64,000 bases of DNA, from the NCBI RefSeq assembly GCF_012516315.1, contig NZ_CP051185.1:2097403-2161402 (forward strand), given 5' to 3'. Made by a program: the position numbers and the translations under genes. The notes below the pieces were generated by a model. The model did not search any database and had not been told where the DNA came from. It was given only the letters and a program-made list of their open reading frames with translations. Source of the stretch: Limnospira fusiformis SAG 85.79. Its GTDB lineage: Bacteria; Cyanobacteriota; Cyanobacteriia; Cyanobacteriales; Microcoleaceae. Shown in pieces: positions 34,209-42,587 of the stretch (position 1 is its first letter; the number at the start of each line of letters is the position of its first letter).

Positions 34209-35385
34209 ATGCCTTACAAAGCTTTCCGGACAAAACTAAAACTCAATGACCGTCAAGCTACCTTGATGGCCAAACACGCGGGTTATGCTCGGTTCGTGTT
34301 TAATTGGGGATTACACTTATGGAGGTCAGCTTATGAAGAGGGACTCAAGCCTAACGTCAACTCCATCAAAAAGGTTTTTACGAATTATGTAAAACCTCAA
34401 TATCCTTGGATGTCTGAATTGTCTTCTAAAGTTTATCAATATGCCTTCATTAATCTAGGGGATGCCTTTAAGCGCTTCTTCAAGGGAATAAGCAGTTATC
34501 CTAAATTTAAGAAGAAAGGCCACCATGATAGTTTTACGCTTGACAATTCCGGAAAGCCATTCAAGTTGTCAGGAACTCGCCATAAGCTGCCTTTTGTGGG
34601 CTGGGTTTCTACATTTGAGGCACAACCCGAAAGTGGGGTTAAGAAAGTCACTATAACGCGCCAAGCAGGTGACTGGTATATGAGCTTTTTCGTAGAAATC
34701 ACGCCAGAAATTACACCGAAATATCGAGAGAGAATCGGGGTTGACCTAGGAATTAACAATTTGGCGACTTGCTCCGATGGGACCCAATTCTCTAATCCCA
34801 AGGCTTATAAAGCAGCCACCCAAAAACTAGCTCGATTACAATGTCATTTAAGTCGCAAAGTCAAAGGCTCGAAAAATTGGGCCAAATGTCTCTTAAAAGT
34901 TCAAAAGCTACATCAAAGAGTAGCAAACATTCGGCGGGACACCATTCATAAAATAACTACTTTCTTGGCTAAGAACCACAGCCAAGTAGTCATTGAAGAT
35001 TTGAATGTGTCAGGTATGCTGAAAAATCATGGTTTGGCGGGTTCTATCGCTGATGCTTCATTTTATGAGTTCCGTCGTCAACTCGGTTACAAGGCAGAAC
35101 GTTATGGTTCAAAGTTGATTATTGCCGATAGATTTTATCCATCCAGTCAACTTTGTTCTAACTGTGGCCATCGTCAACAAATGCCCCTAGTCCGTCGGAC
35201 TTTTGAATGTCCAAACTGTGGGCTGAAGATTGATAGAGATTTGAACGCCAGTAGAAATTTAGAAAAATCGCCTGGTTCAGACGATTACACTTGTGGACGG
35301 GGTGCTGCCGACAGTCCCGGACGAAGCAAGAAATAAACATCAAGATCCGGCTATGTCCCGTTTTGTTTAAGTTTTATAGAGCAGA
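34062..35385 (+). mobile_element. IS605-group element with tnpB only
   Basis: tnpB without a Y1 transposase, thus an IS1341-like non-autonomous form. Ends are estimated: the left near the hairpin after TTGAC at 34056-34060, the right just before the next gene at 35390. The 3' part of tnpB and its flank (about 35230-35385) is where an omega-RNA would be encoded by analogy with known TnpB systems. Confidence 0.55.
34209..35336 (+). CDS. tnpB: RNA-guided endonuclease TnpB
   Basis: 375 residues. N-terminal helix-turn-helix and WED-like region (PYKAFRTKLKLNDRQATLMA), then a split RuvC domain: Asp in IGVDLGINNLATC, Glu in VVIEDLNVSGM, Asp in IDRDLNASRNL. The zinc ribbon is CSNCGHRQQ...CPNCG. All catalytic residues are intact, so it may be active. 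In related systems TnpB cuts DNA guided by an omega-RNA made from its own 3' end. No TnpA is adjacent. Confidence 0.93.
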   Translation: MPYKAFRTKLKLNDRQATLMAKHAGYARFVFNWGLHLWRSAYEEGLKPNVNSIKKVFTNYVKPQYPWMSELSSKVYQYAFINLGDAFKRFFKGISSYPKFKKKGHHDSFTLDNSGKPFKLSGTRHKLPFVGWVSTFEAQPESGVKKVTITRQAGDWYMSFFVEITPEITPKYRERIGVDLGINNLATCSDGTQFSNPKAYKAATQKLARLQCHLSRKVKGSKNWAKCLLKVQKLHQRVANIRRDTIHKITTFLAKNHSQVVIEDLNVSGMLKNHGLAGSIADASFYEFRRQLGYKAERYGSKLIIADRFYPSSQLCSNCGHRQQMPLVRRTFECPNCGLKIDRDLNASRNLEKSPGSDDYTCGRGAADSPGRSKK

Positions 35386-35389
35386 AACA

Positions 35390-36745
35390 ATGGCTGCACA
35401 ATCGACCAATTTTCCCTACTTAGGCAGTCCCAAACGCAGTTTATTAAACCCACTCAAGTCAAAAACCCGGTGGCTGGGTGCTGTTGCCATTGCTGTCAGT
35501 ATTGGCTTAACTCCAGCCTTACCTATGCTAGGGTCATCCTCAGCATTATATGGGGCTACTTCTCTCAATGAATTGATTAGCCTCCGGGACGAGTTATTAT
35601 ACATCCTAGAAAACCCCCCAGAATCAGCAGGTAATTCCCGTCAATTAATGTCATTATTTCCTAACCAGAGGCGGGAACCTTCTGAGCAGATAATCGAACA
35701 ATTGCGCCACGTAGAAGTTCAAATCATGATTGAACAGCGGGCTAATGATAATTGGAAACAAGCGATAAGTTTAGCCCATCAAGCGGTAGATATTGGCAAA
35801 AGTTCTCCGCTATCCTGGGAAACTAGACAACAAATGGCAACCTTTTGGCAGAGGGCGATCGCCAATTTACAGGAAATTCCCCAGGATTCATTTTTAAGGG
35901 GACAAGCCACCGCGAAAATTTCCGAGTATCAAGACAACTATAATCGCCTCAAATTCCAGTTAAGAAACGCTCAATCGGAAATTTTAGAAGAAATTAGAGT
36001 TAGGAGTGGTTTATCGCGTAATGCGACCATCAGCGTTTGTAATTTAAACCGCCATTGTGCTAGTTTACGGGGTAGTCAAACTCCGGCGAGTCCGGCGAGT
36101 TTAATTAAAGTTCCTGTGGCGATCGCCTTATTACACAAAGCGGCTGAGGAACAGGTGAGTTTTGATCAAGAAATCTATGTCGAGGGGGGGAATTTTACCG
36201 AAGATGCTTCCTCAATTCGCGCCCGCCAATCCTACTCTCTCCAAATGTTAATGGCTCAAATGATTGACCATAGTAGTAATATCGCTACTAATCAACTTAT
36301 CGACTATTTGAGTGCCGATTATATCAATAAACTACTAGAACGACACGGTTATCAAAAAACGCGGGTGCAATTTAAACTCATGGGCGATCGGATCATGCCT
36401 TTTAGACCCGGTAGAGGTCGCAATAGCATGACCAGTGATGAACTCACGGAAATGATGGTAGAAATCTACAACTATGAACACCCCCACTCGGAACTATTAA
36501 TTGAGGCTTTAGGTCATCAGTACGATCGCGAAATTGGTTATCAAGCCTTACAAGGATTAAAAGCGCAGTGGTTAGGGGAAAAAACCGGTCAAAACTCTAG
36601 GGTAATTGGCACGACTTTAGCGGCTAGTATTGACGGGGAAAGGTATATTATTACCATTACCGATAACTCAGCCGGAAACATTCCCCAAGTCCGCAGAGCG
36701 ATCGCTGGTATTGCCGAACATATTATCATGAGAGGGCAGTTATAA
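35390..36745 (+). CDS. Serine hydrolase of beta-lactamase class A fold
   Basis: 451 residues from ATG 35390 (MAAQSTNFPYLG). The longer frame to 35291 runs into tnpB and is rejected. One hydrophobic segment (WLGAVAIAVSIGLTPALPML) is a signal or anchor; a helical region follows (about 55-220), then the beta-lactamase domain with SLIK (S-x-x-K), an SSN triad in DHSSNIATNQLI and EKTGQ (KTG box). It could be a cell-wall peptidase or hydrolase rather than a resistance enzyme. The TnpB element ends within a few bases of its start. Confidence 0.85.
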   Translation: MAAQSTNFPYLGSPKRSLLNPLKSKTRWLGAVAIAVSIGLTPALPMLGSSSALYGATSLNELISLRDELLYILENPPESAGNSRQLMSLFPNQRREPSEQIIEQLRHVEVQIMIEQRANDNWKQAISLAHQAVDIGKSSPLSWETRQQMATFWQRAIANLQEIPQDSFLRGQATAKISEYQDNYNRLKFQLRNAQSEILEEIRVRSGLSRNATISVCNLNRHCASLRGSQTPASPASLIKVPVAIALLHKAAEEQVSFDQEIYVEGGNFTEDASSIRARQSYSLQMLMAQMIDHSSNIATNQLIDYLSADYINKLLERHGYQKTRVQFKLMGDRIMPFRPGRGRNSMTSDELTEMMVEIYNYEHPHSELLIEALGHQYDREIGYQALQGLKAQWLGEKTGQNSRVIGTTLAASIDGERYIITITDNSAGNIPQVRRAIAGIAEHIIMRGQL

Positions 36746-36749
36746 ACTG

Positions 36750-37583
36750 ATGAGTTTAGCTGTTTCCTTAAACTCGGAAATTCGCGGTCAAGGATTTCCG
36801 ATACTGTGTCTTCATGGTCATCCTGGGTCAGGAGGCTGTATGTCAGTTTTTACAGATCACCTATCCCAAAACTATCAAACCATCGCCCCCGACCTGCGAG
36901 GCTATGGGAAAAGTCAGGTTAAACAACCCTTTGAGATGACCGATCATCTCCAGGATATCGAACAGCTTTTAGATAGCTTAAAAATAGATAAATGTTTAAT
37001 TATCGGCTGGTCTTTGGGAGGTATACTCGCCCTAGAATTAGCATTAACAAACCCGGAAAGGTTTACGGGATTAATTTTAGTGGCGACTTCCGCCTATCCC
37101 CGTGGGAACCATCCTCCGATTTCATGGCTAGATAATCTATTAACGGGAATTGCGGGTATAATTAATTGGATCTGGCCAGCTAGTCAGTGGAATATCAACC
37201 TTTTCGGTAAGCGATCGCTATTTCGCTACTTAATCCAACAGCATACAGCCACCGCCTATAAATACATAGCCAAACAAGCCACACCCGCCTATTTACAAAC
37301 CTCCAGACCAGCAACCATAGCCCTGAGACAAGCATTAAAAAACCGATATAACCGTCTAGCTGAGTTGGGAAATATTAGCTGTCATTGTCTCATATTAGCC
37401 GGAGAATGCGATCGACATATTACCGCCATCTCCAGTCAAGAAACGGCGGCAAACTTACCCAATTCGCAGTTTAACTGCTACCCCAACACAGCCCATTTAT
37501 TCCCTTGGGAGATCCCCGATCAAGTGATCACCGATATCGATAACTGGATCAAAAACCATCCTGATATTGTTGATATCCGGTGA
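36750..37583 (+). CDS. Alpha/beta-fold hydrolase
   Basis: 277 residues. The oxyanion-hole segment LHGHPGSGG, the nucleophile elbow GWSLGG (Ser), a likely acid in GECDRHITA and the His in NTAHLFPW complete a Ser-Asp-His triad. No signal peptide. It starts 4 bp after the beta-lactamase-fold gene and is probably co-transcribed. Substrate unknown (esterase, lipase or C-C hydrolase type). Confidence 0.88.
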   Translation: MSLAVSLNSEIRGQGFPILCLHGHPGSGGCMSVFTDHLSQNYQTIAPDLRGYGKSQVKQPFEMTDHLQDIEQLLDSLKIDKCLIIGWSLGGILALELALTNPERFTGLILVATSAYPRGNHPPISWLDNLLTGIAGIINWIWPASQWNINLFGKRSLFRYLIQQHTATAYKYIAKQATPAYLQTSRPATIALRQALKNRYNRLAELGNISCHCLILAGECDRHITAISSQETAANLPNSQFNCYPNTAHLFPWEIPDQVITDIDNWIKNHPDIVDIR

Positions 37584-37606
37584 CCTGTCCCGCCCAAGTT
37601 AAGCCA

Positions 37607-37873
37607 CTATGCCCACTGTAGGGGGTGATCAAAATTTTGATCAAGATCGGCTGCCACAGTCAAAATATCAGGCTGACAGTGCTTAACTGCCACCTGTAGA
37701 CCTGTGGCACCTTCACCTTGAATATCTTCAATATAACCGGGTTCTGCTTGTTCCGCCTCATCTTCGGTAAGAAACGGCCCAAAGTAATAGGTACATCGAG
37801 GCATTTCGGTCATAATTTCAACCCAAAACGCCAACCCAAAAGTGTTAAACTGGCTAACCACAAAATTTTTCAT
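37607..37873 (-). CDS. DUF1816-domain protein
   Basis: 88 residues from MKNFVVSQFN; a 12-codon extension is possible. The core AFWVEIMTEMPRCTYYFGPF, then GYIEDIQGEGATGLQVAVKHCQP, matches DUF1816, a small cyanobacterial domain of unknown function sometimes found beside CpcD-like or phycobilisome proteins. Convergent with the hydrolase. Confidence 0.85.
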   Translation of the reverse strand: MKNFVVSQFNTFGLAFWVEIMTEMPRCTYYFGPFLTEDEAEQAEPGYIEDIQGEGATGLQVAVKHCQPDILTVAADLDQNFDHPLQWA

Positions 37874-38032
37874 TGTTCTCTGTGACCTAGGGGGATGAAG
37901 TTTTAACATGGAGTAGATTCCTAGCGCTTGCCCAAAAGCGACCCGACTTAATCATGATCGCCGCCAAACATAAATTTCATATGAATTTTTACCGTTTGTT
38001 ATAGTGCCTTATATCAAATTTTTCAAGCCCAA

Positions 38033-40204
38033 TTATTGAGGATTTACCACAAAGTCGCTGACCACTTGGGGTTGACGATTAATTACCCGCGCCGGAACCC
38101 TTTGGACATCGACCTGTGTATAAGGTTCGACCCCATAAGTAGTCACCCTAAGCTGTTGAGTATTGGTATCAATGACGAACTCGGTCCAGCCAAAAGTATG
38201 AGCGGCAAAATAGGAACCCGGAACTATTTCCTGTGCATCAATTCCCGAACCCTCCAAACCAATAGGATTATAACCCATATCCTCAAGGCGAGTATTTAGG
38301 AGATTCTCCACCAGGCGATCGCGTTCCCAGCGCGTCTGTAACCCCTCATAAGTAGCCCTTCCTTGTCGGGTTAGTTGCCATTCAGTCGCCCCATCAACAG
38401 CCACCGGACCCAAAGTAGCCCCCACTAGACCCGATCCTAAATCGGTTTGTACCCCCACCGGACCTACGGTAATTTCCATAGCATTGATAGGAATTTGTGG
38501 CCCCCCAAACTCCTCAGCAAATGTCAAATTATTAACTACAGTTCCCCCAGCTCCCGCCGACACAAACACGACATTATCAATATTATTATCATCAATAAAT
38601 TTCAGCAGTCTAGTTCGTTCAGCCGCGTATCCTTCCCAGCGATCGCTTGCACCCGGAATCCCCAAATTTTGCATAGGGACCGGAGAAAATATAAACTTCC
38701 AAGTTAAACCCGCCGCCTGTGCGCCCAGTAAATTTAACTGCAACTGTTGCAACTGAGTTCGTCCCAACATGGTTCGATTAGCATCAAAAGAATCCCGCAA
38801 AAATGCCTCAATATCTTCGGGAAAAGAAGTTTCGGCGACCTGTTCTAAGGGGGCATCCCGGAACGATCGCACATCCAACAAAAACGCCGCCGCATCATCT
38901 CCATAGGTCGTAGCGCGATACAGTTGTTCTCGGTTAGCGGTCCGGCGATCGCTAATGTCTCCATAACTTTCCCGTCGCCGAGGTTGATAATCTAAAAAAC
39001 CCGCCAACGCCGTCTCAAAAATATCGCTATTATTCAACCAATCACCCTCTCCATCTTCCCCCAGACTACCCCCGGCAAAATTATCGATTATTTCCCCATC
39101 ATTCAATACACCAAACATAGAAGTTGCTACCCGCAGATTTGCCCAAGGATTTAAAGTTATACGCTCCCGATAAATCTCATTATGTTTTGTGTGGAAATCT
39201 AACAAAGTTTCCGCCTGAGAAACACCGGGTAAATCAGGAGATTCGGTACTTGCAGAAATTGTATTTCCTAACTGCACAAAAAAATCCAGACCACGTTCTG
39301 GGGCATTTCTCACCGCGACATGAGGCATTAATTCACCCTGAGAATCACCAGCAGCCCCAAACCTTAAACCCCCTTGACTTCCCAAAGATAAAGGAGTGCG
39401 AAAAATACCGCGATCGCTCTCCCCCATAGCATTAGTAACCCGATAAAAATAAGGTGTCCCCGGCGTTAAATCAGACACAAATACCTTAACCGGAACCGTC
39501 GGATCAGAATTATTAGTAGTCAGTGTGGAAACCACATTATCAAAATTAGGGTCGGTGGCTGTTTCAAAAGTAATCGGACCCACCACAGTATTACGCGCCA
39601 TTAAAATTGTGCTGTTTTCCCTAGTATCTCCACTAGCGACACGGTTGGGAAAACCGGAACCATTCACCTCCAGAAAAGCACTAAAATCACGATTTTGAGC
39701 CGCCCCAATATCCAAATAATGCTCGATCCCGGTCAGTTCATCACGTTCTACCCTCGCCGCCACATCAGGATTACGGGCTAAATAATAATTAGGGTTATAC
39801 AATACACTAGGGCGAAAATCCTCAAATTGACCGGCTTTCACAAAATGCTCGATCGCTGTGATATCTCCGGCTTCTATGGCTGCTTGAATAAAGGGATATT
39901 CATTTATATAAAAATCCGTATTAAATAGAATACTGGGATCGCGCGCTTCCCGCTGACCGAAATTAATAAAATGTTGAAAACCACTGGCGATCGCACCTAC
40001 ATTTACCAACGCCGCCACATCAGGATTAGTCGTCAGATAATACAATTCATCATAAAGCGGTGTCGGTTGTCTAACCTGAAACTGACCTGACTCGATAAAA
40101 TGTTCAAAGCCACTACTAATAACTCCCAAATCAACTGCTTGCGCTACATCAGGGTTATTGGCTAGATAAAACGATTCGCTGTAAAAATCTTCAGCGTTCA
40201 ACAT
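38033..40204 (-). CDS. PhoD-like phosphatase-family protein, metal ligands altered
   Basis: 723 residues. Four ~45-residue N-terminal repeats (FYLANNPDVAQAV style, each with a HF/HY and G-Q motif) as found in RTX-type secreted proteins. Then a fibronectin-like strand region and the PhoD metallophosphoesterase domain (about 275-720). GDSQGE is kept, but LGNTI stands where LGD is usual, LNDGEIIDNFAGG where LDDHE is usual, and VFVSAGAGGTVVNNL where D-x-H is usual. Most metal-binding residues are therefore missing, and catalysis is doubtful. No Sec signal is visible; secretion or surface location is inferred from the repeats. Confidence 0.82.
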   Translation of the reverse strand: MLNAEDFYSESFYLANNPDVAQAVDLGVISSGFEHFIESGQFQVRQPTPLYDELYYLTTNPDVAALVNVGAIASGFQHFINFGQREARDPSILFNTDFYINEYPFIQAAIEAGDITAIEHFVKAGQFEDFRPSVLYNPNYYLARNPDVAARVERDELTGIEHYLDIGAAQNRDFSAFLEVNGSGFPNRVASGDTRENSTILMARNTVVGPITFETATDPNFDNVVSTLTTNNSDPTVPVKVFVSDLTPGTPYFYRVTNAMGESDRGIFRTPLSLGSQGGLRFGAAGDSQGELMPHVAVRNAPERGLDFFVQLGNTISASTESPDLPGVSQAETLLDFHTKHNEIYRERITLNPWANLRVATSMFGVLNDGEIIDNFAGGSLGEDGEGDWLNNSDIFETALAGFLDYQPRRRESYGDISDRRTANREQLYRATTYGDDAAAFLLDVRSFRDAPLEQVAETSFPEDIEAFLRDSFDANRTMLGRTQLQQLQLNLLGAQAAGLTWKFIFSPVPMQNLGIPGASDRWEGYAAERTRLLKFIDDNNIDNVVFVSAGAGGTVVNNLTFAEEFGGPQIPINAMEITVGPVGVQTDLGSGLVGATLGPVAVDGATEWQLTRQGRATYEGLQTRWERDRLVENLLNTRLEDMGYNPIGLEGSGIDAQEIVPGSYFAAHTFGWTEFVIDTNTQQLRVTTYGVEPYTQVDVQRVPARVINRQPQVVSDFVVNPQ

Positions 40205-40280
40205 TCTTAATTACGCCATAAAAAATAATCTTCTACCCAGGGGCGGGTTTCATCTCCCAGCCTTCTCCCTCTCCCCCAAA

Positions 40281-40334
40281 GGGCGGGTTTATTCATCTTC
40301 TCGGTGGCAGCCGAGGAATTAGCAGAACCCGCCC
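40281..40334. repeat. Single hairpin repeat related to the 28-kb array
   Basis: GGGCGGGTT (40281-40289) pairs with AACCCGCCC (40326-40334), and the inner CTCGG and CCGAG also pair. Shares the conserved ends with the array at 28163-28590 but has a different middle. Confidence 0.7.
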
Positions 40335-40339
40335 CGACG

Positions 40340-40379
40340 ATTAATAATTATTAATTATTAATTATTAATTATTAATTAT
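40340..40379. repeat. A/T heptanucleotide tandem repeat
   Basis: Period-7 TTAATTA units. The methyltransferase stop codon (minus strand 40378-40376) lies in its last unit. Confidence 0.75.
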
Positions 40380-41305
40380 CCATTGACTTTGGCGATCGCC
40401 GTATGATGACGGGGACTGTTACAGACAATGGTAGGGGTCTGAAAACCTGCTGATTTGAAGGTTTCAACTAGATCTAGGGTGAAATACTGATCGAGATAGG
40501 GTTCGGTACTTTTTAGGAGGGTGAGGATATAGGGTGGCATCTTAGCGAATACCTCTGATTGGGGGTTCATATCCATAACCGCCAGATGTCCGTTAGGGCG
40601 CAATAGGCGGCGGGCTTCCTTAAATATATTTCGGGTCGCCTCTTGTGGGAGTTCATGACAAACCAGACAAAGGGAAACCAAATCAAAGGAGTGGTCTGGT
40701 AGACCTGTAGCCTCAGCGGGGGCGTGTACCCAAGTGGGGGGGTGATCGGAGGACTTTTGGTTAGTGTTATAGGCAGCGATCGCCAAAAAATAGGGGGACA
40801 AATCCACCCCTACCATAGTAGCATCAGGATAGATCTGCTGCATGGTATTGGTACTTAATCCGACACTACAGCCGAGATCCACAATAGCTTTGGGCGGTTC
40901 GGGTAAGACCTGCTGTAGTACATGATGATAACTTTGTCGTAGGCGATCGTCTCCCGCCACCCCAGCATCAGGCCAGATTTTGGCGTGAACCGCCAACGCC
41001 GCCACTTCCACCTCTACAGCAGCCTGCCAGCTTAAATTTCCGTTATCATAGGCATGAAAAGACCTTAAATAATATTCTGGGTAAGCCAGAGCAGAACTAT
41101 TCACCTGCTGAAATTCTGCCGACCAGTCTCTCTGTAGGAGGGTATTGGCATGAGAGCGCCACGGAACCCCCATTTTTTCAGCCCGATCAATCATCATCTG
41201 GCGGGCTTGATGTTTGGCGAACTTAGCTAGGGGTTTAATAGATAAAATACCATTGACCAGTCGCGATGCTGGTCCAATGGGTGGATTCTTAAAAGTTGTG
41301 GTCAT
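40376..41305 (-). CDS. Class I SAM-dependent methyltransferase
   Basis: 309 residues. The SAM-binding motif I is IVDLGCSVGLSTNTM, motif II MVGVDLSPYFLAIAAY; HSFDLVSLCLVCHELP and RRLLRPNGHLAVMDM are motifs of the Methyltransf_11 group. A ~130-residue N-terminal helical part precedes it. Substrate unknown, probably a small molecule or lipid/quinone-like compound. It lies 36 bp downstream of an alpha/beta hydrolase on the same strand, so the pair may act together. Confidence 0.85.
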   Translation of the reverse strand: MTTTFKNPPIGPASRLVNGILSIKPLAKFAKHQARQMMIDRAEKMGVPWRSHANTLLQRDWSAEFQQVNSSALAYPEYYLRSFHAYDNGNLSWQAAVEVEVAALAVHAKIWPDAGVAGDDRLRQSYHHVLQQVLPEPPKAIVDLGCSVGLSTNTMQQIYPDATMVGVDLSPYFLAIAAYNTNQKSSDHPPTWVHAPAEATGLPDHSFDLVSLCLVCHELPQEATRNIFKEARRLLRPNGHLAVMDMNPQSEVFAKMPPYILTLLKSTEPYLDQYFTLDLVETFKSAGFQTPTIVCNSPRHHTAIAKVNG

Positions 41306-41341
41306 ATAGCCTGTGAATTAGCCTCAACAATTTTTCTGTGC

Positions 41342-42136
41342 CTAATTTGGGCAAACCAATTGGGTTTTAGTTAAACTCTGACCGAGATCATGATCTCGAA
41401 TGATCTGACAAAGGTTAACATCAGTTTCTAACAGACAAGCATGGCCGCTGTTAGGGAGGATAACCATATTAGCTTTGGGTAGCTTCCTGGTTAAAAATTG
41501 AGCCTCTCTAATGGAGGGTAGCAGTCTATCGGAACCACTGGCAATCACCAAAACGGGTAAATCTAGTTGACGGAGTTGGTCTGGTTGAATATCAAACGAT
41601 CGCAGCAGTCCCAAGCGCCAACTGGAAGTACGTTGAGGGACTGATTGCATAGCCTCTAACAAGGCTTGGCGATCGCTCGGAGAAATTCCTGGCAATTTAG
41701 CCAGAAACGGCAAGAATCCGATCATAGACAGGGGATATAACCAACTAGGTAGCCAGTCCGTCAAATGTGATCCCCATTCTATCCAAGGTTGTTGCTTAAA
41801 AGCAGAAGCCGGGTTAACTAAAATCAGACCTTTGAGTTGAGCACGAATTTTCATAGCCACCTTCATCGCCAGACAACCGCCGAAGGACTCCCCGCATAGA
41901 TAAATATCTTGATTGAGGTTGAGGCTGAGTTCTTTTTGAATTAAATCCACAGTGCGATCGGTTAATCCATCCCAATGGTTGAGATCTTCGGGAGGAATAC
42001 TCAAACAGCGCAGGTTAAAAAACTGAGACAGTCGGCGCTGTTGGGTTCGTAGGAGACGACCCGTACCATCCATCCCGGGTAAAAACAAAAATAGAGGTAG
42101 GTGCGACTGACCGGGTGTAGAGTTCAAAAAATACAT
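41342..42136 (-). CDS. Alpha/beta hydrolase
   Basis: 264 residues. FLPGMDGTGRLLRTQQ holds the oxyanion segment, LCGESFGGCLAMKV the nucleophile Ser, ASGSDRLLPS the acid and PNSGHACLLE the His. The GMDGTG motif is seen in thioesterase- and acyltransferase-like hydrolases of plants and cyanobacteria. First gene of a two-gene unit with the methyltransferase. Confidence 0.85.
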   Translation of the reverse strand: MYFLNSTPGQSHLPLFLFLPGMDGTGRLLRTQQRRLSQFFNLRCLSIPPEDLNHWDGLTDRTVDLIQKELSLNLNQDIYLCGESFGGCLAMKVAMKIRAQLKGLILVNPASAFKQQPWIEWGSHLTDWLPSWLYPLSMIGFLPFLAKLPGISPSDRQALLEAMQSVPQRTSSWRLGLLRSFDIQPDQLRQLDLPVLVIASGSDRLLPSIREAQFLTRKLPKANMVILPNSGHACLLETDVNLCQIIRDHDLGQSLTKTQLVCPN

Positions 42137-42455
42137 CGTTGGCTAGATTGGGGAAATATAATGGTTGATCTCAGGTAGTTGATCCCATTAGCTCATTTTA
42201 GCTTAACATTACTTTACCTTCTTTCCACAGTCATTGAGATCTATCTATACCATCGGCGGAAACCACTAGACAGACGGGGATAAGTGGCTAACTACAGTTG
42301 GCGGTAAATCTGCCAATCAACCGCTCCGACCCGGTGAATCGATCGCGCTGGTATCTCCATTGAGTTTGTAGATCTTGATGAAAAAGTTAAGAATTCGTTG
42401 AGAATTTTTAACATTTTTTTAAAAAGTATTATCATTTATAGGCTTTAGTTTGAAT
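42137..42455. other. Intergenic region upstream of the metG leader
   Basis: A/T-rich in its right half, with long A and T runs at 42400-42435. The minus-strand promoter of the hydrolase and the plus-strand promoter of metG must lie here. No convincing -35/-10 pair was found. Confidence 0.4.
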
Positions 42456-42535
42456 GGTCAAAACAGTATCAAAATTTTGGCTGTTTTGACCCGTGACAGG
42501 GTTCGGGTGTCAGGGTAACCGACTCCGCCCCGAAG
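42456..42535 (+). ncRNA. Structured leader upstream of metG
   Basis: GGTCAAAACAG (42456-42466) pairs perfectly with CTGTTTTGACC (42481-42491). Next, TGACA and TGTCA around GGGTTCGGG can pair, or alternatively TTCGGG with CCCGAA further on, giving mutually exclusive hairpins. This looks like a regulatory 5' leader, but it matches no riboswitch consensus that I recognise. Confidence 0.45.
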
Positions 42536-42587
42536 GCAGATCAAACCTAAGTAAGATCAGTTTAAGAGAGAAACTTGTATATCAGTC

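Noticed and set aside
36001-36745. Antibiotic-resistance beta-lactamase
   Set aside because: The S-x-x-K and KTG boxes exist but the class A E166 region and the typical length are not convincing; a cell-wall hydrolase role is more likely.
42500-42540. Possible tRNA T-arm (GGGTTCGGG)
   Set aside because: No acceptor stem or anticodon arm can be drawn around it.
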